Assembly (NCBI GenBank): GCA_036381495.1
Contig: DASVCS010000136.1
Coordinates: 1-40,620 of the forward strand
Origin: DASVCS01 sp036381495
Lineage (GTDB): Bacteria; Gemmatimonadota; Gemmatimonadetes; Longimicrobiales; RSA9
Direction of reading: 5' to 3'
DNA: 40,620 nucleotides
A program made the position numbers and the translations under genes. Below are positions 22,127 to 29,880 of the stretch, in pieces (position 1 is the first letter of the stretch; each line of letters opens with the position of its first letter). The notes under the pieces are model-generated. The model had not been told where the DNA came from. It did no database searches and saw only the letters and a list, made by a program, of their open reading frames with translations.

Positions 22127-23339
22127 CGCGTTCCTGCGCACGCCTCCCGCCATCACCGTCGAGTGGCGGGACACGGTGACCGCCGCCCGCGGCTGGCTGA
22201 TCATCAACTCGCTCCAGGGCGGCGCGGCGGGCGGCGGAACGAGAATGCGTGTGGGCGTCACCCCCCGCGAGGTGGTCTACCTGGCGAAGGCGATGGAGTT
22301 GAAGTTCTCGCTCGCGGGGCCGCCGATCGGCGGCGCCAAGGCCGGCATCGATTTCGACCCGAACGACCCGCGCAAGCCGGAGGTCCTCGAACGCTGGTAC
22401 CGCGCGATCACGCCGTACCTGCGCGAGCACTACGGCACCGGCGGCGACCTCAACGTGGACGAGGTCACGGAGGTCGTGCCGACCGTCCACCGCCTGGGGC
22501 TGCATCATCCGCAGGAGGGCATCGTCCGCGGCCACTTCGCGCCCGATCCGGACCGGTTCCGGCGCATCATCGGGAACCTCAGCGCGGGTGTGGAAGCGCG
22601 CGTCCCCGAACGCCTCGGGCTGCCCGGCGAGCACGTCACCACGTCCGACATGATCACCGGTTACGGCGTCGCGCGCGCGGTCCGGCACTTCTACGAGCGT
22701 CAGCTCCGGTCGCTCGAGGGCATCCGCGTGAAGCTCGAGGGCTTCGGCAACGTCGGCGCGAGCTGCGGCCTCTACCTGGCTCGGGCGGGTGCACGCATCG
22801 TCGCCATCTCGGATGCGCGACGCGCGCTCGTCGCACCCGACGGCCTCTCGGCCGCCGAGGTCGAGGCGCTCATGCGCGGCCGCCGCAACAAGCTCCTCCC
22901 GGACGACCCGCGCATCCTCGCGCCCGCCGAACGCGATCGCTTCTACGACACGCCCGCCGACGTCTTCGTCTGCGCAGCCGTTTCCGGCTCGCTCACGGCC
23001 TCGATCCTCGACCGCCTCGCCGCGAGCGGCGTGCGCGTCATTGCCAGCGGCGCGAACCAGCCCTTCCGCGAGTGCCGACTCGGCTCGACGCGCGTCGCCC
23101 AGCGCGCCGACCGCCGCTTCGCCATCCTCGCCGACATCCTGGCCAACTGCGGGATGGCCCGGACCTTCAGCTACCTGATGGAAGACAGCGCGCTGCCCGA
23201 TGCGGAACCCATCTTCGCCGCTGTCGACCGCACGATCGACGACACACTCGATGCCGTGATCGAACGAGCCCGCGACGGCACTACAGGCCTGCTCGCGGCC
23301 ACTCTGGGCCTCGGCCTCGATCGCGTCGGCGCTCCGTGA
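22104..23339 (+). CDS. Divergent Glu/Leu/Phe/Val dehydrogenase family protein
   Basis: 411 residues, second member of the amino-acid dehydrogenase family in the window. The substrate domain has SLQGGAAGGGTRMRVGVTPR and LAKAMELKFSLAGPPIGGAK with the catalytic Lys, like leucine dehydrogenases rather than the GPxKGGxRxH of glutamate dehydrogenases, and TGGDLNVDEVTEVVPTVHRL at the catalytic Asp. The cofactor domain has IRVKLEGFGNVGASCGLYLA, FVCAAVSGSLTASILDRLAA, VIASGANQPF and ADILANCGMARTFSYLM. Since its start overlaps the XdhC-like gene, it is probably co-transcribed with the cofactor maturation genes. The reaction and substrate are not clear, and it could oxidise an amino acid other than Glu. 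Confidence 0.82.
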   Translation: MTTWKRYNAFLRTPPAITVEWRDTVTAARGWLIINSLQGGAAGGGTRMRVGVTPREVVYLAKAMELKFSLAGPPIGGAKAGIDFDPNDPRKPEVLERWYRAITPYLREHYGTGGDLNVDEVTEVVPTVHRLGLHHPQEGIVRGHFAPDPDRFRRIIGNLSAGVEARVPERLGLPGEHVTTSDMITGYGVARAVRHFYERQLRSLEGIRVKLEGFGNVGASCGLYLARAGARIVAISDARRALVAPDGLSAAEVEALMRGRRNKLLPDDPRILAPAERDRFYDTPADVFVCAAVSGSLTASILDRLAASGVRVIASGANQPFRECRLGSTRVAQRADRRFAILADILANCGMARTFSYLMEDSALPDAEPIFAAVDRTIDDTLDAVIERARDGTTGLLAATLGLGLDRVGAP

Positions 23340-23619
23340 GCCACCGCGGGCGTCGGCCCGTCCGCCGCGCCCGCCGCCACTCGCGCCAACGGATCAACTC
23401 CTCGAGTTCATCCGCCGGCAACGGCCAGCCCCGCTCGGCCGCGTCCCGCTCCGCCGCCCGGAACCGCCGCCACTCGATGTACGCATCGAGCAGCCGGCCC
23501 GGCCGGTAGGGCCCCCGCATCTCGAAATCGTAGTCGTGCAGCTCGGTGTACGCCGGCCGCTGCGAGCCCAGCCAGCCCGTCCGCTGCCGTGGCAGCCAGA
23601 ACGGGTCATCGTTTCTCAC
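23281..23619 (-). CDS. Hypothetical small basic/aromatic protein, 112 aa
   Basis: Unrecognised. The GTG at 23619 has GAGGAGA about 8 nt upstream. The product opens with RNDDPFWLPRQRTGWLGSQR, then YTELHDYDFEMRGPYRPGRL and a long helix (LLDAYIEWRRFRAAERDAAE, then LPADELEELIRWREWRRARR). It has many Arg and Trp residues and no signal or membrane segment. Its 3' end overlaps the 3' end of the convergent dehydrogenase gene by 59 bases, and its start is divergent from the glucosidase gene. The ribosome site and an amino acid make-up unlike the usual shadow frames support it. Confidence 0.5.
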   Translation of the reverse strand: MRNDDPFWLPRQRTGWLGSQRPAYTELHDYDFEMRGPYRPGRLLDAYIEWRRFRAAERDAAERGWPLPADELEELIRWREWRRARRTGRRPRWLTERRRDRGRGPEWPRAGL

Positions 23620-23716
23620 GCCCCGATCTCCTCGTCGTCTGCGTCCCCGTCGCCTCATCCTGGTCCCGTCTCCTTCGGGCGCCCTCCTGGAACCCATCTT
23701 GCCATACTCGTGCCGC

Positions 23717-26050
23717 ATGGCACCTTCGCCCCCCTCGCGGCGGCCGGCATCACCAGCCACGCTCGTGCCGTCTCCCGGACGGACCGCGACCGGCTCCGAC
23801 CCGCACGCGCCGCTGCGCATCCTGTACGAGGGGTACACGGTCCTCGTCGCGCGTCGGGATGGATCGCTGCAAGGCGGGGGCCGCGAGGGACTCTGGGATT
23901 ACGACACACGGATCCTGGCGGTCCACCGGATCCGGCTCGATGGCCGCATTCCGGAGTACGCATCCGGCGGCGCGGCGGATGCGGGACACGGCGTGATCCA
24001 GCTCCGGCTGCCGCGCACGGGCGGCGATGCGCGCGGCCCGCTACTCCCCCAAGATGCGTTCGAAGTGCTCATCGAGCGGCGCGTCGGCCGCGGAATGGAA
24101 GAGCGGCTGACGGTGCACAACCACAGCATGACCGGCGCCGACGTGGAACTCGCCCTCGAGCTGGACGCGGATTTCATCGATGTACAGGAGGCGGGGCGCG
24201 AACGGCTCCAGCACGGACGGATCGAGGTCTTCCAGGACCCCGGCGGCCGGGAGCTGCGCCTCGACTACCACGCCACGCGCAACGGGCGCGAACTGCACCG
24301 CGCGCTCCGGATCCGCGTCATCGCGTCGGACTCGACGCCGACGTGGGCGCCGCCCGCCCTGCGGTTCCGGCTGCACCTGCCGCCACGCGGACGCTGGAGC
24401 GCCACGCTCGGCTACTACTCGCTGGTGGACGGCGTGTGGCGGGAGCCGCTCCCGGAAACACCCGGGATCGGAACGCCCCGTGATGAAGGCCGCCGCCGGT
24501 GGCTCCGCGAACGCACGCACATCGAGGCCTCCCACCCGCTCGTCGCCTCCGCCTTCGAACGCGCCGCCGAGGACCTCTTCGCGCTGCGCAACTGGGAGTA
24601 CGACGACGCGCCCGACGCCTGGTTCCCGATGGCCGGCGTGCCGACCTACACGGGCGTCTTCGGCCGCGACTCGCTGACCGCCGGCTGGCAGGCCGCCCTG
24701 CTCGGCCCCCCCATGATGCGCGGCGCACTCGCCGTCGCCGCCGAGACCCAGGCCACCGCCGACGTCGCCTGGCGCGATGAAGAGCCGGGCAAGCTGATCC
24801 ACGAGATCCGGCGCGGCCCGCTCTCGGAACTCGACATCATCCCGCAGCGCGCCTACTACGGCACGCAGACCACCCCCGCGATGTTCGTCCTCGCGCTCTC
24901 CGAACTCTGGCACTGGACCGGCGATGACGACGCGCTTCGCCGCTACCGCGACGCCGCGCTCCGCACCTTCGAGTGGGCCGCCCGCTACGGCGACCGCGAC
25001 GGCGACGGCTTCCTCGAATACACCCGCCGCTCGCCCCGCGGACTCAAGAACCACGCGTGGAAGGACTCCGATGAGGCCATCCGCTACCCCGACGGGACCA
25101 TGGTCGAGAACCCGATCGCGACCGTCGAGGAGCAGGCGTACCACTTCATCGCGCTCCAGCGCATGGCCGAGATCCTGATCGCCCTGGGCGAGGACGCGCG
25201 CGCGGCCGAATTCATCGAACGCGCCCGCACGTTGAAGCACCGCTGGCACGACGCGTTCTGGCTCGTTACCGAGGGCTTCTACGCCATGGCGCTCGACCCG
25301 GAGAAACGGCCCGTCCGCTCGATCGGCTCGAACGCGGGGCACGCGCTCGGCGCCGGGATCGTACCGCGCGAACGGGCGCGCGCCGTCGCCGACCGGCTCA
25401 TGGCGCCCGACCTGTTCTCCGGCTGGGGCGTGCGCACGCTCTCGACCGAACACCCGTCCTACAACCCCATCGGCTACCACCTCGGCACCGTCTGGCCGGT
25501 CGAGAACGCGACCTTCGCGCTCGGCTTCAAGCGCTACGGGCTGGACGAGCACGTCGAGCGACTGGCCTCCGGCCTCCTCGCCGCCGCCGCGCACTTCCCC
25601 GACTTCCGCCTCCCCGAGGCGCTCGGCGGCCACGCGCGGGATGACTGGCCGATCCCCACGCTCTACCCCGGATCGAACAGCCCCCAGGCGTGGAGCGCCA
25701 GCGCGACTGTTCAGCTCGTCCAGATCCTGCTCGGTCTCTACCCGTTCGCGCCCGCGAAGCTGCTCCTCCTCGTGCGCCCACGGCTCCCGGACTGGCTCGA
25801 CACCGTGACCGTACACCGCCTCCGCGTCGGCGATGCCGCCATCTCGCTGCGGTTCCGCCGCGAAGAGGACGGCACCACGTCGCACGACGTCCTCGAACGC
25901 CACGGAACGCTGCACCTCCTCACCGTGCCGCCACCCGACGACGTGCGCGAACCGACGTGGCTGGATGCGTTCAAGGATTGGGCGCTCGAGCACGCGCCCG
26001 GCCGCCTCGCCGCGGCCGCGCGCATCGCGCTCGGCGAGATGGAGGGGTAG
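23717..26050 (+). CDS. Glycogen debranching-type glycoside hydrolase (amylo-alpha-1,6-glucosidase-like)
   Basis: 777 residues in two domains. The N-terminal beta-sandwich 'GDE N-terminal' domain (~30-255) has GREGLWDYDTRILAVHRIRL, ERLTVHNHSMTGADVELALE and DFIDVQEAGR. A catalytic (alpha/alpha)6 barrel follows (~270-700): GVPTYTGVFGRDSLTAGWQA, PGKLIHEIRRGPLSELDIIP, YGTQTTPAMFVLALSELWHW, GLKNHAWKDSDEAIRYPDGT with candidate acids, VEEQAYHFIALQRMAEILI, and WPVENATFALGFKRYG. Proteins of this type are annotated as glycogen debranching enzymes, but several act on other alpha-glucosides, so the substrate is open. The ATG at 23717 lacks a ribosome site; the message may be leaderless or the start may lie elsewhere. 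It is cytoplasmic and monocistronic. Confidence 0.85.
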   Translation: MAPSPPSRRPASPATLVPSPGRTATGSDPHAPLRILYEGYTVLVARRDGSLQGGGREGLWDYDTRILAVHRIRLDGRIPEYASGGAADAGHGVIQLRLPRTGGDARGPLLPQDAFEVLIERRVGRGMEERLTVHNHSMTGADVELALELDADFIDVQEAGRERLQHGRIEVFQDPGGRELRLDYHATRNGRELHRALRIRVIASDSTPTWAPPALRFRLHLPPRGRWSATLGYYSLVDGVWREPLPETPGIGTPRDEGRRRWLRERTHIEASHPLVASAFERAAEDLFALRNWEYDDAPDAWFPMAGVPTYTGVFGRDSLTAGWQAALLGPPMMRGALAVAAETQATADVAWRDEEPGKLIHEIRRGPLSELDIIPQRAYYGTQTTPAMFVLALSELWHWTGDDDALRRYRDAALRTFEWAARYGDRDGDGFLEYTRRSPRGLKNHAWKDSDEAIRYPDGTMVENPIATVEEQAYHFIALQRMAEILIALGEDARAAEFIERARTLKHRWHDAFWLVTEGFYAMALDPEKRPVRSIGSNAGHALGAGIVPRERARAVADRLMAPDLFSGWGVRTLSTEHPSYNPIGYHLGTVWPVENATFALGFKRYGLDEHVERLASGLLAAAAHFPDFRLPEALGGHARDDWPIPTLYPGSNSPQAWSASATVQLVQILLGLYPFAPAKLLLLVRPRLPDWLDTVTVHRLRVGDAAISLRFRREEDGTTSHDVLERHGTLHLLTVPPPDDVREPTWLDAFKDWALEHAPGRLAAAARIALGEMEG

Positions 26051-26075
26051 GAGCCGCGGACGGGGTCGGCGAGAC

Positions 26076-26139
26076 GGAAGCGCAGGAAACGCGGGCGGGG
26101 CCGATAATATGGAAGCGCAGGAAACGCGGACGGGACCGA
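26076..26139. repeat. Direct repeat of 29 bp, 35 bp apart
   Basis: GGAAGCGCAGGAAACGCGGG continuing CGGGGCCGA at 26076-26104 is repeated at 26111-26139 with two G-to-A changes. It lies in the 201-base gap between the convergent glucosidase and propeller genes, where I see no gene. Confidence 0.8.
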
Positions 26140-26251
26140 CGCGGAGGGCGAACCGTCGGCAGACGTCGTGCTCCGCCGCGACCGGCATCGCGCGACGGCC
26201 GCCCGCCGTCGGGCGCTCACGTAGCCGGCCGCGTCCGGCCACGACCCGCGA

Positions 26252-27454
26252 TCATCCGCTCGTCACGAGCCGGTACACGCGAACGTACTCGACCAGCAGC
26301 TCATCCCGCCAGACACCGACCAGCTCATCGCCGGCAATCGCTTCCACACTAAAGCCGGCAGGGGTTCGGACCTGGCCCAACCACTCACGGTCCGCGGCGA
26401 ATACGTCCCAGACCGCGGGTGCCAGGAGGTCCGGCGCGTACACCTGCGCCCAGACCTTCCCGTCCTCCGCCACGAGGATCCGGGAATATGCCGGTAAGAA
26501 CCCGGGTTGGCTCGGATGGCCCAACATCGAGAGGTATTCCCGGCGCAGCACCGAATCGGCGAGCGCCCGCTCGAAGAGCGCTCGGTAGGCCGCCTCGTCC
26601 GCACGGGTGACCTTCCGCGCTTCCCGAGACACGCCGTACACCTCCGTGAGCCGCCCATCCTCGAAGACCCGGATCCGGAACTCCGGGCCCGCCGCGAGGT
26701 GGACCGCGTCACCGTCGAGGTCGAAGCCTGGATCGATCGTGAAGGGAACGGGCACCTGCGTCCGGCCGGTCCAGGCCCACGACCGACCTCGCGCCCGCGC
26801 CTGCGGCTGCAGCGGCCCGCCGGCGACATCCAGCCGGAACAGCATCGTCGTATCCGTGACGGCCTGCCCCCGTGGCAGCGACGCCGCGAAGAACACGCGG
26901 ACCGCCCGGGCCAGGATAGTGCCATCGCGGAACACGTCGACGGCCAGCGGCGGGACCTCGTCTCCCCACGAACGCGTGACCGTTCGCACGAATCCGCCGT
27001 CCGGGCCCAGGAGCGTCAACCGCGGATTCGAATCATCCCAGAACGCCACGGTGTCGCCGCGGAACGCGCCGAGCAGCCGGATCCGCCGGAACTCGCCCGG
27101 GCCCTCGCCCGGACCTCCGATCGTCTTCCAGTGCGTACCGTCCGGCCGAAAGATCCGCACCTCGCCCGACCCGCCATCGGCCACCCAGAGGTTCCCCCGC
27201 GAGTCGACGCGCACTCCCCGGATGTTCGAGAACTGCGCCGGCCCGCTGATATCGGCGCCGCCGAGACTGAGAACGGGGTCGGGGAGGACTTCGGCGAACG
27301 TGCGGGGGCCGTCACGACTGATCGTGACACGCACGCCCGCACTGTCCGTCACGGTGACGGCTCGTCCGGAACGATCGCCCTGACAGGCGATCAGCGCCGC
27401 GAGGGAGGCGGAAAGGACGAGAACGCGCGGCCGGGTGCGCGTGAATCGGTGCAT
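26252..27454 (-). CDS. 6-bladed beta-propeller (NHL-type) lipoprotein
   Basis: 400 residues. A type II signal (VLVLSASLAALIACQG, Cys24) places it in the envelope. The body has the repeated 'RGVRVDSRGNLWVADGGSGE VRIF' pattern (two adjoining segments), followed by PDGTHWKTIGGPGEGPGEFR, typical of NHL/6-bladed propellers that are abundant in Gemmatimonadota and Bacteroidota. Later blades are less regular (FTIDPGFDLDGDAVHLAAGP; FRIRVFEDGRLTEVYGVSRE; ILVAEDGKVWAQVYAPD). No catalytic residues are evident, and a binding role is more likely. The ATG at 27454 has GGAG about 7 nt upstream. Two further envelope protein genes lie upstream on the same strand. Confidence 0.75.
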   Translation of the reverse strand: MHRFTRTRPRVLVLSASLAALIACQGDRSGRAVTVTDSAGVRVTISRDGPRTFAEVLPDPVLSLGGADISGPAQFSNIRGVRVDSRGNLWVADGGSGEVRIFRPDGTHWKTIGGPGEGPGEFRRIRLLGAFRGDTVAFWDDSNPRLTLLGPDGGFVRTVTRSWGDEVPPLAVDVFRDGTILARAVRVFFAASLPRGQAVTDTTMLFRLDVAGGPLQPQARARGRSWAWTGRTQVPVPFTIDPGFDLDGDAVHLAAGPEFRIRVFEDGRLTEVYGVSREARKVTRADEAAYRALFERALADSVLRREYLSMLGHPSQPGFLPAYSRILVAEDGKVWAQVYAPDLLAPAVWDVFAADREWLGQVRTPAGFSVEAIAGDELVGVWRDELLVEYVRVYRLVTSG

Positions 27455-27537
27455 CCGGGTCTCCGGGGCCGTATCATCGAGAAAGCGCATGTCGGTTCGC
27501 AGGCGGCGGACTCACGGGTCGCGCCACGCCTTTCGAA

Positions 27538-28113
27538 CTACCCGCAGGCGTCCTTGCCGAGGAAGGCATCGGTGGCATCGGTCCATCCGACGGTCCCATC
27601 CCGTAGCCGCACCTGGACCCACCACTCGGAGCGAAGCTCGTGCAACAGTTCCCCGTGCGTGCACCGCTCGCACCGCTTGCCGCTCGTACCGCCGTAGGGG
27701 CTGAAATCGAGGCTCTCCACGAACACCTCACCCTCGTGCCAGACGCGAAAAAAGCCCTCGCCGAGATAGGTCAGGACGTAGAGCGTATCCCCCGCGGCGT
27801 AGCGGTGGCCCCCGCTGCCCTCGACATCCTGCTTCCACACGAACGGCGTCGGCACCGTCCGCACCTGACCGGTCAGCGCCTGGACCGTATCGCCCGGCTG
27901 CACGGTACCGATGACCGGCGCCGTGTCCGCGGGTTCCGAGCGGATGACCGCGCCCCGATCGGCCCACCACGGACCGTATTGACAGCACTCGAACGGGCAG
28001 GCGCCTTCATCGACATAGACGTCGGGGAGCGCTTGGGCGGAGATCGGCCGAGGGAGTGCAGACGCCACGACCGCGAACTCGAACGCCAATAGAATCACAC
28101 GCCATCTTCTCAT
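27538..28113 (-). CDS. Secreted cysteine-rich SH3-like hypothetical protein
   Basis: 191 residues with a cleavable signal (RVILLAFEFAVVASALPRPI then SAQA). The mature part has CPFECCQYGPWW, then two short beta-rich segments reminiscent of bacterial SH3 units (VIRSEPADTAPVIGTVQPGD, and TLYVLTYLGEGFFRVWHEGE), then GKRCERCTHGELLHELRSEW, ending VGWTDATDAFLGKDACG. The six or so cysteines suggest disulfides in the periplasm. The start ATG 28113 (MRRWRV) has GAGG upstream; an in-frame ATG further upstream would bury the signal. It is 83 bases upstream of the propeller lipoprotein gene and possibly co-transcribed with it. The function is unknown. Confidence 0.65.
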   Translation of the reverse strand: MRRWRVILLAFEFAVVASALPRPISAQALPDVYVDEGACPFECCQYGPWWADRGAVIRSEPADTAPVIGTVQPGDTVQALTGQVRTVPTPFVWKQDVEGSGGHRYAAGDTLYVLTYLGEGFFRVWHEGEVFVESLDFSPYGGTSGKRCERCTHGELLHELRSEWWVQVRLRDGTVGWTDATDAFLGKDACG

Positions 28114-28240
28114 CGGCTGGACCTCGTTGATGGAGCTGGTAATGAACGCCACACGACCCGCCCACCGTCCTCAACAGCGCCCACGCCTTCTCCGACCCCG
28201 GCAGCGCTCGCCGCGGCACGTCTCTACACCCGCGCCAGCC

Positions 28241-28831
28241 TCAGTCCACATAGTACGCGAACTCGATCGCCGTGACCACGCCGTCCCGAACGTAGATGTT
28301 GACCGGGGCGTCCGCGCCCATGCAACTCAAGCATTGGTACGTGAAGGTACTATCCGACGCGTCCCACGGCTCACCGAGTCGCCGGCGGACCTCCGGCCAG
28401 GGCATGCCGATCCGGACCGCCGGATCGCGCAGGTGACGGTTGTCGCTGACCACGACCTCCGAGAGGATGTCGCGCCCTCCGGATACGTGGTAGATCGTCG
28501 CCGTCAGCCCGTCGTAACTCAACTCGAAGATCGTGTCGGTCTGACCTGGAACGTACCGGTTCGCCACCGGCTCAGCCTGGATGCTGTCCGGTTCGCCCAG
28601 CGACGCAATGATCTCCCGTCGAGACGAGCCGATCGGGCGCAGCCCGTGCTGCACGAACCGATCGCGTACGGAATCCGGACTCGCCGCGACGGTGACCGAA
28701 TCCGCTCCGATCGACGGTGTATCCTCTGCCACGGCAGATCCGGCCGGTCGCGGTCGATCCGATGCCCCGCACCCGGCGAGCACCAGTCCCATCGCGACGA
28801 CGCCTCCGACGACTCGCATTCGCACCATCAT
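28241..28831 (-). CDS. BamE-like repeat lipoprotein (hypothetical)
   Basis: About 196 residues. The lipoprotein signal VVGGVVAMGLVLAGCGAS has its Cys at 21. After a Ser/Ala-rich linker come two units, each with a helix ending in LGEP: IGSSRREIIASLGEPDSIQ and IGMPWPEVRRRLGEPWDASD. Each is followed by beta strands (TIFELSYDGLTATIYHVSGG; APVNIYVRDGVVTAIEFAYY). That pattern is the alpha-alpha-beta-beta fold of SmpA/OmlA (BamE) and BLIP-type domains; two in tandem is BLIP-like, so binding or inhibition of a partner protein is conceivable. The ribosome site GAGGG lies just before the ATG pair. It is 127 bases from the next gene on the strand. Confidence 0.65.
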   Translation of the reverse strand: MMVRMRVVGGVVAMGLVLAGCGASDRPRPAGSAVAEDTPSIGADSVTVAASPDSVRDRFVQHGLRPIGSSRREIIASLGEPDSIQAEPVANRYVPGQTDTIFELSYDGLTATIYHVSGGRDILSEVVVSDNRHLRDPAVRIGMPWPEVRRRLGEPWDASDSTFTYQCLSCMGADAPVNIYVRDGVVTAIEFAYYVD

Positions 28832-28883
28832 CCCTCACCGATCTCCGGGGCGGCATGGCATCCGATCCCCGCCGTCGTCACTT

Positions 28884-28913
28884 CCAGCCGCGCGGCCGTG
28901 TAGCCGCGGCTGG
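28884..28913. repeat. 9-bp inverted repeat with 12-base loop
   Basis: CCAGCCGCG at 28884-28892 pairs with CGCGGCTGG at 28905-28913. It is centred in the gap between the divergent lipoprotein and trmJ-like genes, so an operator or leader hairpin is possible; there is no T-run. Confidence 0.55.
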
Positions 28914-28974
28914 GGACATCGATGGCGCGAATCAGCGCCTTGACGGCCATCCGCCTCCGGCCCAACTTCCGCCG

Positions 28975-29793
28975 ATGCGGCAAGCCACGAAAAACGAGCA
29001 GCGGCCGGACGACGCGGCCGGGAGCGACGTCGACGAGCGCCGCGTCGACGATGTCTACGGGAACATCGTCGTCGTCCTGAACGAGACGCAGGACCTGGTC
29101 AACATCGCCGGCTCGATCCGCGCGATGATGAACACGGGGCTCAGCCGCCTGCGGCTCGTCCGGCCGGCCGAGTTCGACCGCTACCGCATCGAGGGGATCG
29201 CCCACGGCTCGGCGGACGTGCTCGAGCACGCCGAGTTCTTCGATACGCTCGGCGATGCCGTGGCGGATGCCGTACATGTGGTGGGGACCACGGCGCGCCG
29301 GCGAGCGGCCGCGTACATCTGGCAGCACCCCCGCGAGGCGGCGCCGGAGCTGCTCGAGATCGCCGCGCTCGGCGAGGGCCCGGTCGCGCTCGTCTTCGGC
29401 CGGGAGGACAAGGGGCTCTCGAACGAAGACCTGGACCGTTGCGACCGGGTGCTCACGGTCCCCACGGACCCGCGGCGGCCATCGCTGAACCTGGCGCAGG
29501 CGGTACTGCTCGTCGCCTACGAGCTCTGGGTGGCCGGCGCCGCCCGCGCGCGACCGCTCCCCCGTCCGCGCCGCCGCGCCGAGCGCCACGTCAACGCCGA
29601 AGAGTTCCACGCGCTTTCGACCGAAGTCGCGAACGCGCTCGCCACCATCGACTTCTTCAAGGGGCGCAACCCCGAGCCGATCATGCGGAGCCTGCGCGCC
29701 ATCGCCCGCCGCGCCGACCTGGACGTACGGGAAGCCAAACTGCTCCGGGCGATCGCCTTCGAGGTGCAGAAGGTCTTCAAGAGGATCCGCTGA
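28975..29793 (+). CDS. TrmJ-like SPOUT RNA methyltransferase
   Basis: 272 residues. The SPOUT methyltransferase domain opens with NIVVVLNETQDLVNIAGSIR AMMNTG (residues ~31-56) and carries the knot motifs ALVFGREDKGLSNEDLDRCD and TVPTDPRRPSLNLAQAVLLV AYEL. This combination matches TrmJ (2'-O-methylation of tRNA residue 32) and its TrmH relatives. A C-terminal helical tail follows (VNAEEFHALSTEVANALATI, FFKGRNPEPIMRSLRAIARR), also usual for TrmJ. The start ATG 28975 is chosen because the frame before it is Arg/Pro-rich shadow; the ribosome site is weak. It is convergent with actF. Confidence 0.85.
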   Translation: MRQATKNEQRPDDAAGSDVDERRVDDVYGNIVVVLNETQDLVNIAGSIRAMMNTGLSRLRLVRPAEFDRYRIEGIAHGSADVLEHAEFFDTLGDAVADAVHVVGTTARRRAAAYIWQHPREAAPELLEIAALGEGPVALVFGREDKGLSNEDLDRCDRVLTVPTDPRRPSLNLAQAVLLVAYELWVAGAARARPLPRPRRRAERHVNAEEFHALSTEVANALATIDFFKGRNPEPIMRSLRAIARRADLDVREAKLLRAIAFEVQKVFKRIR

Positions 29794-29860
29794 CCCACGG
29801 TCCGCCCGGACCGCCCACCCCTACGATCCCCCTCCCGTTCCCGCACGATCCCGATCCCGC

Positions 29861-29878
29861 CGGCGCCCGCAGGCGCCG
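29861..29878. terminator. GC hairpin between convergent trmJ-like gene and actF
   Basis: CGGCGCC, loop CGCA, GGCGCCG: a perfect 7-bp stem starting 3 bases after the actF stop on the minus strand and 68 bases after the trmJ-like stop. No T-tract follows, so intrinsic termination is uncertain; it may shield the 3' ends. Confidence 0.4.
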
Positions 29879-29880
29879 AG

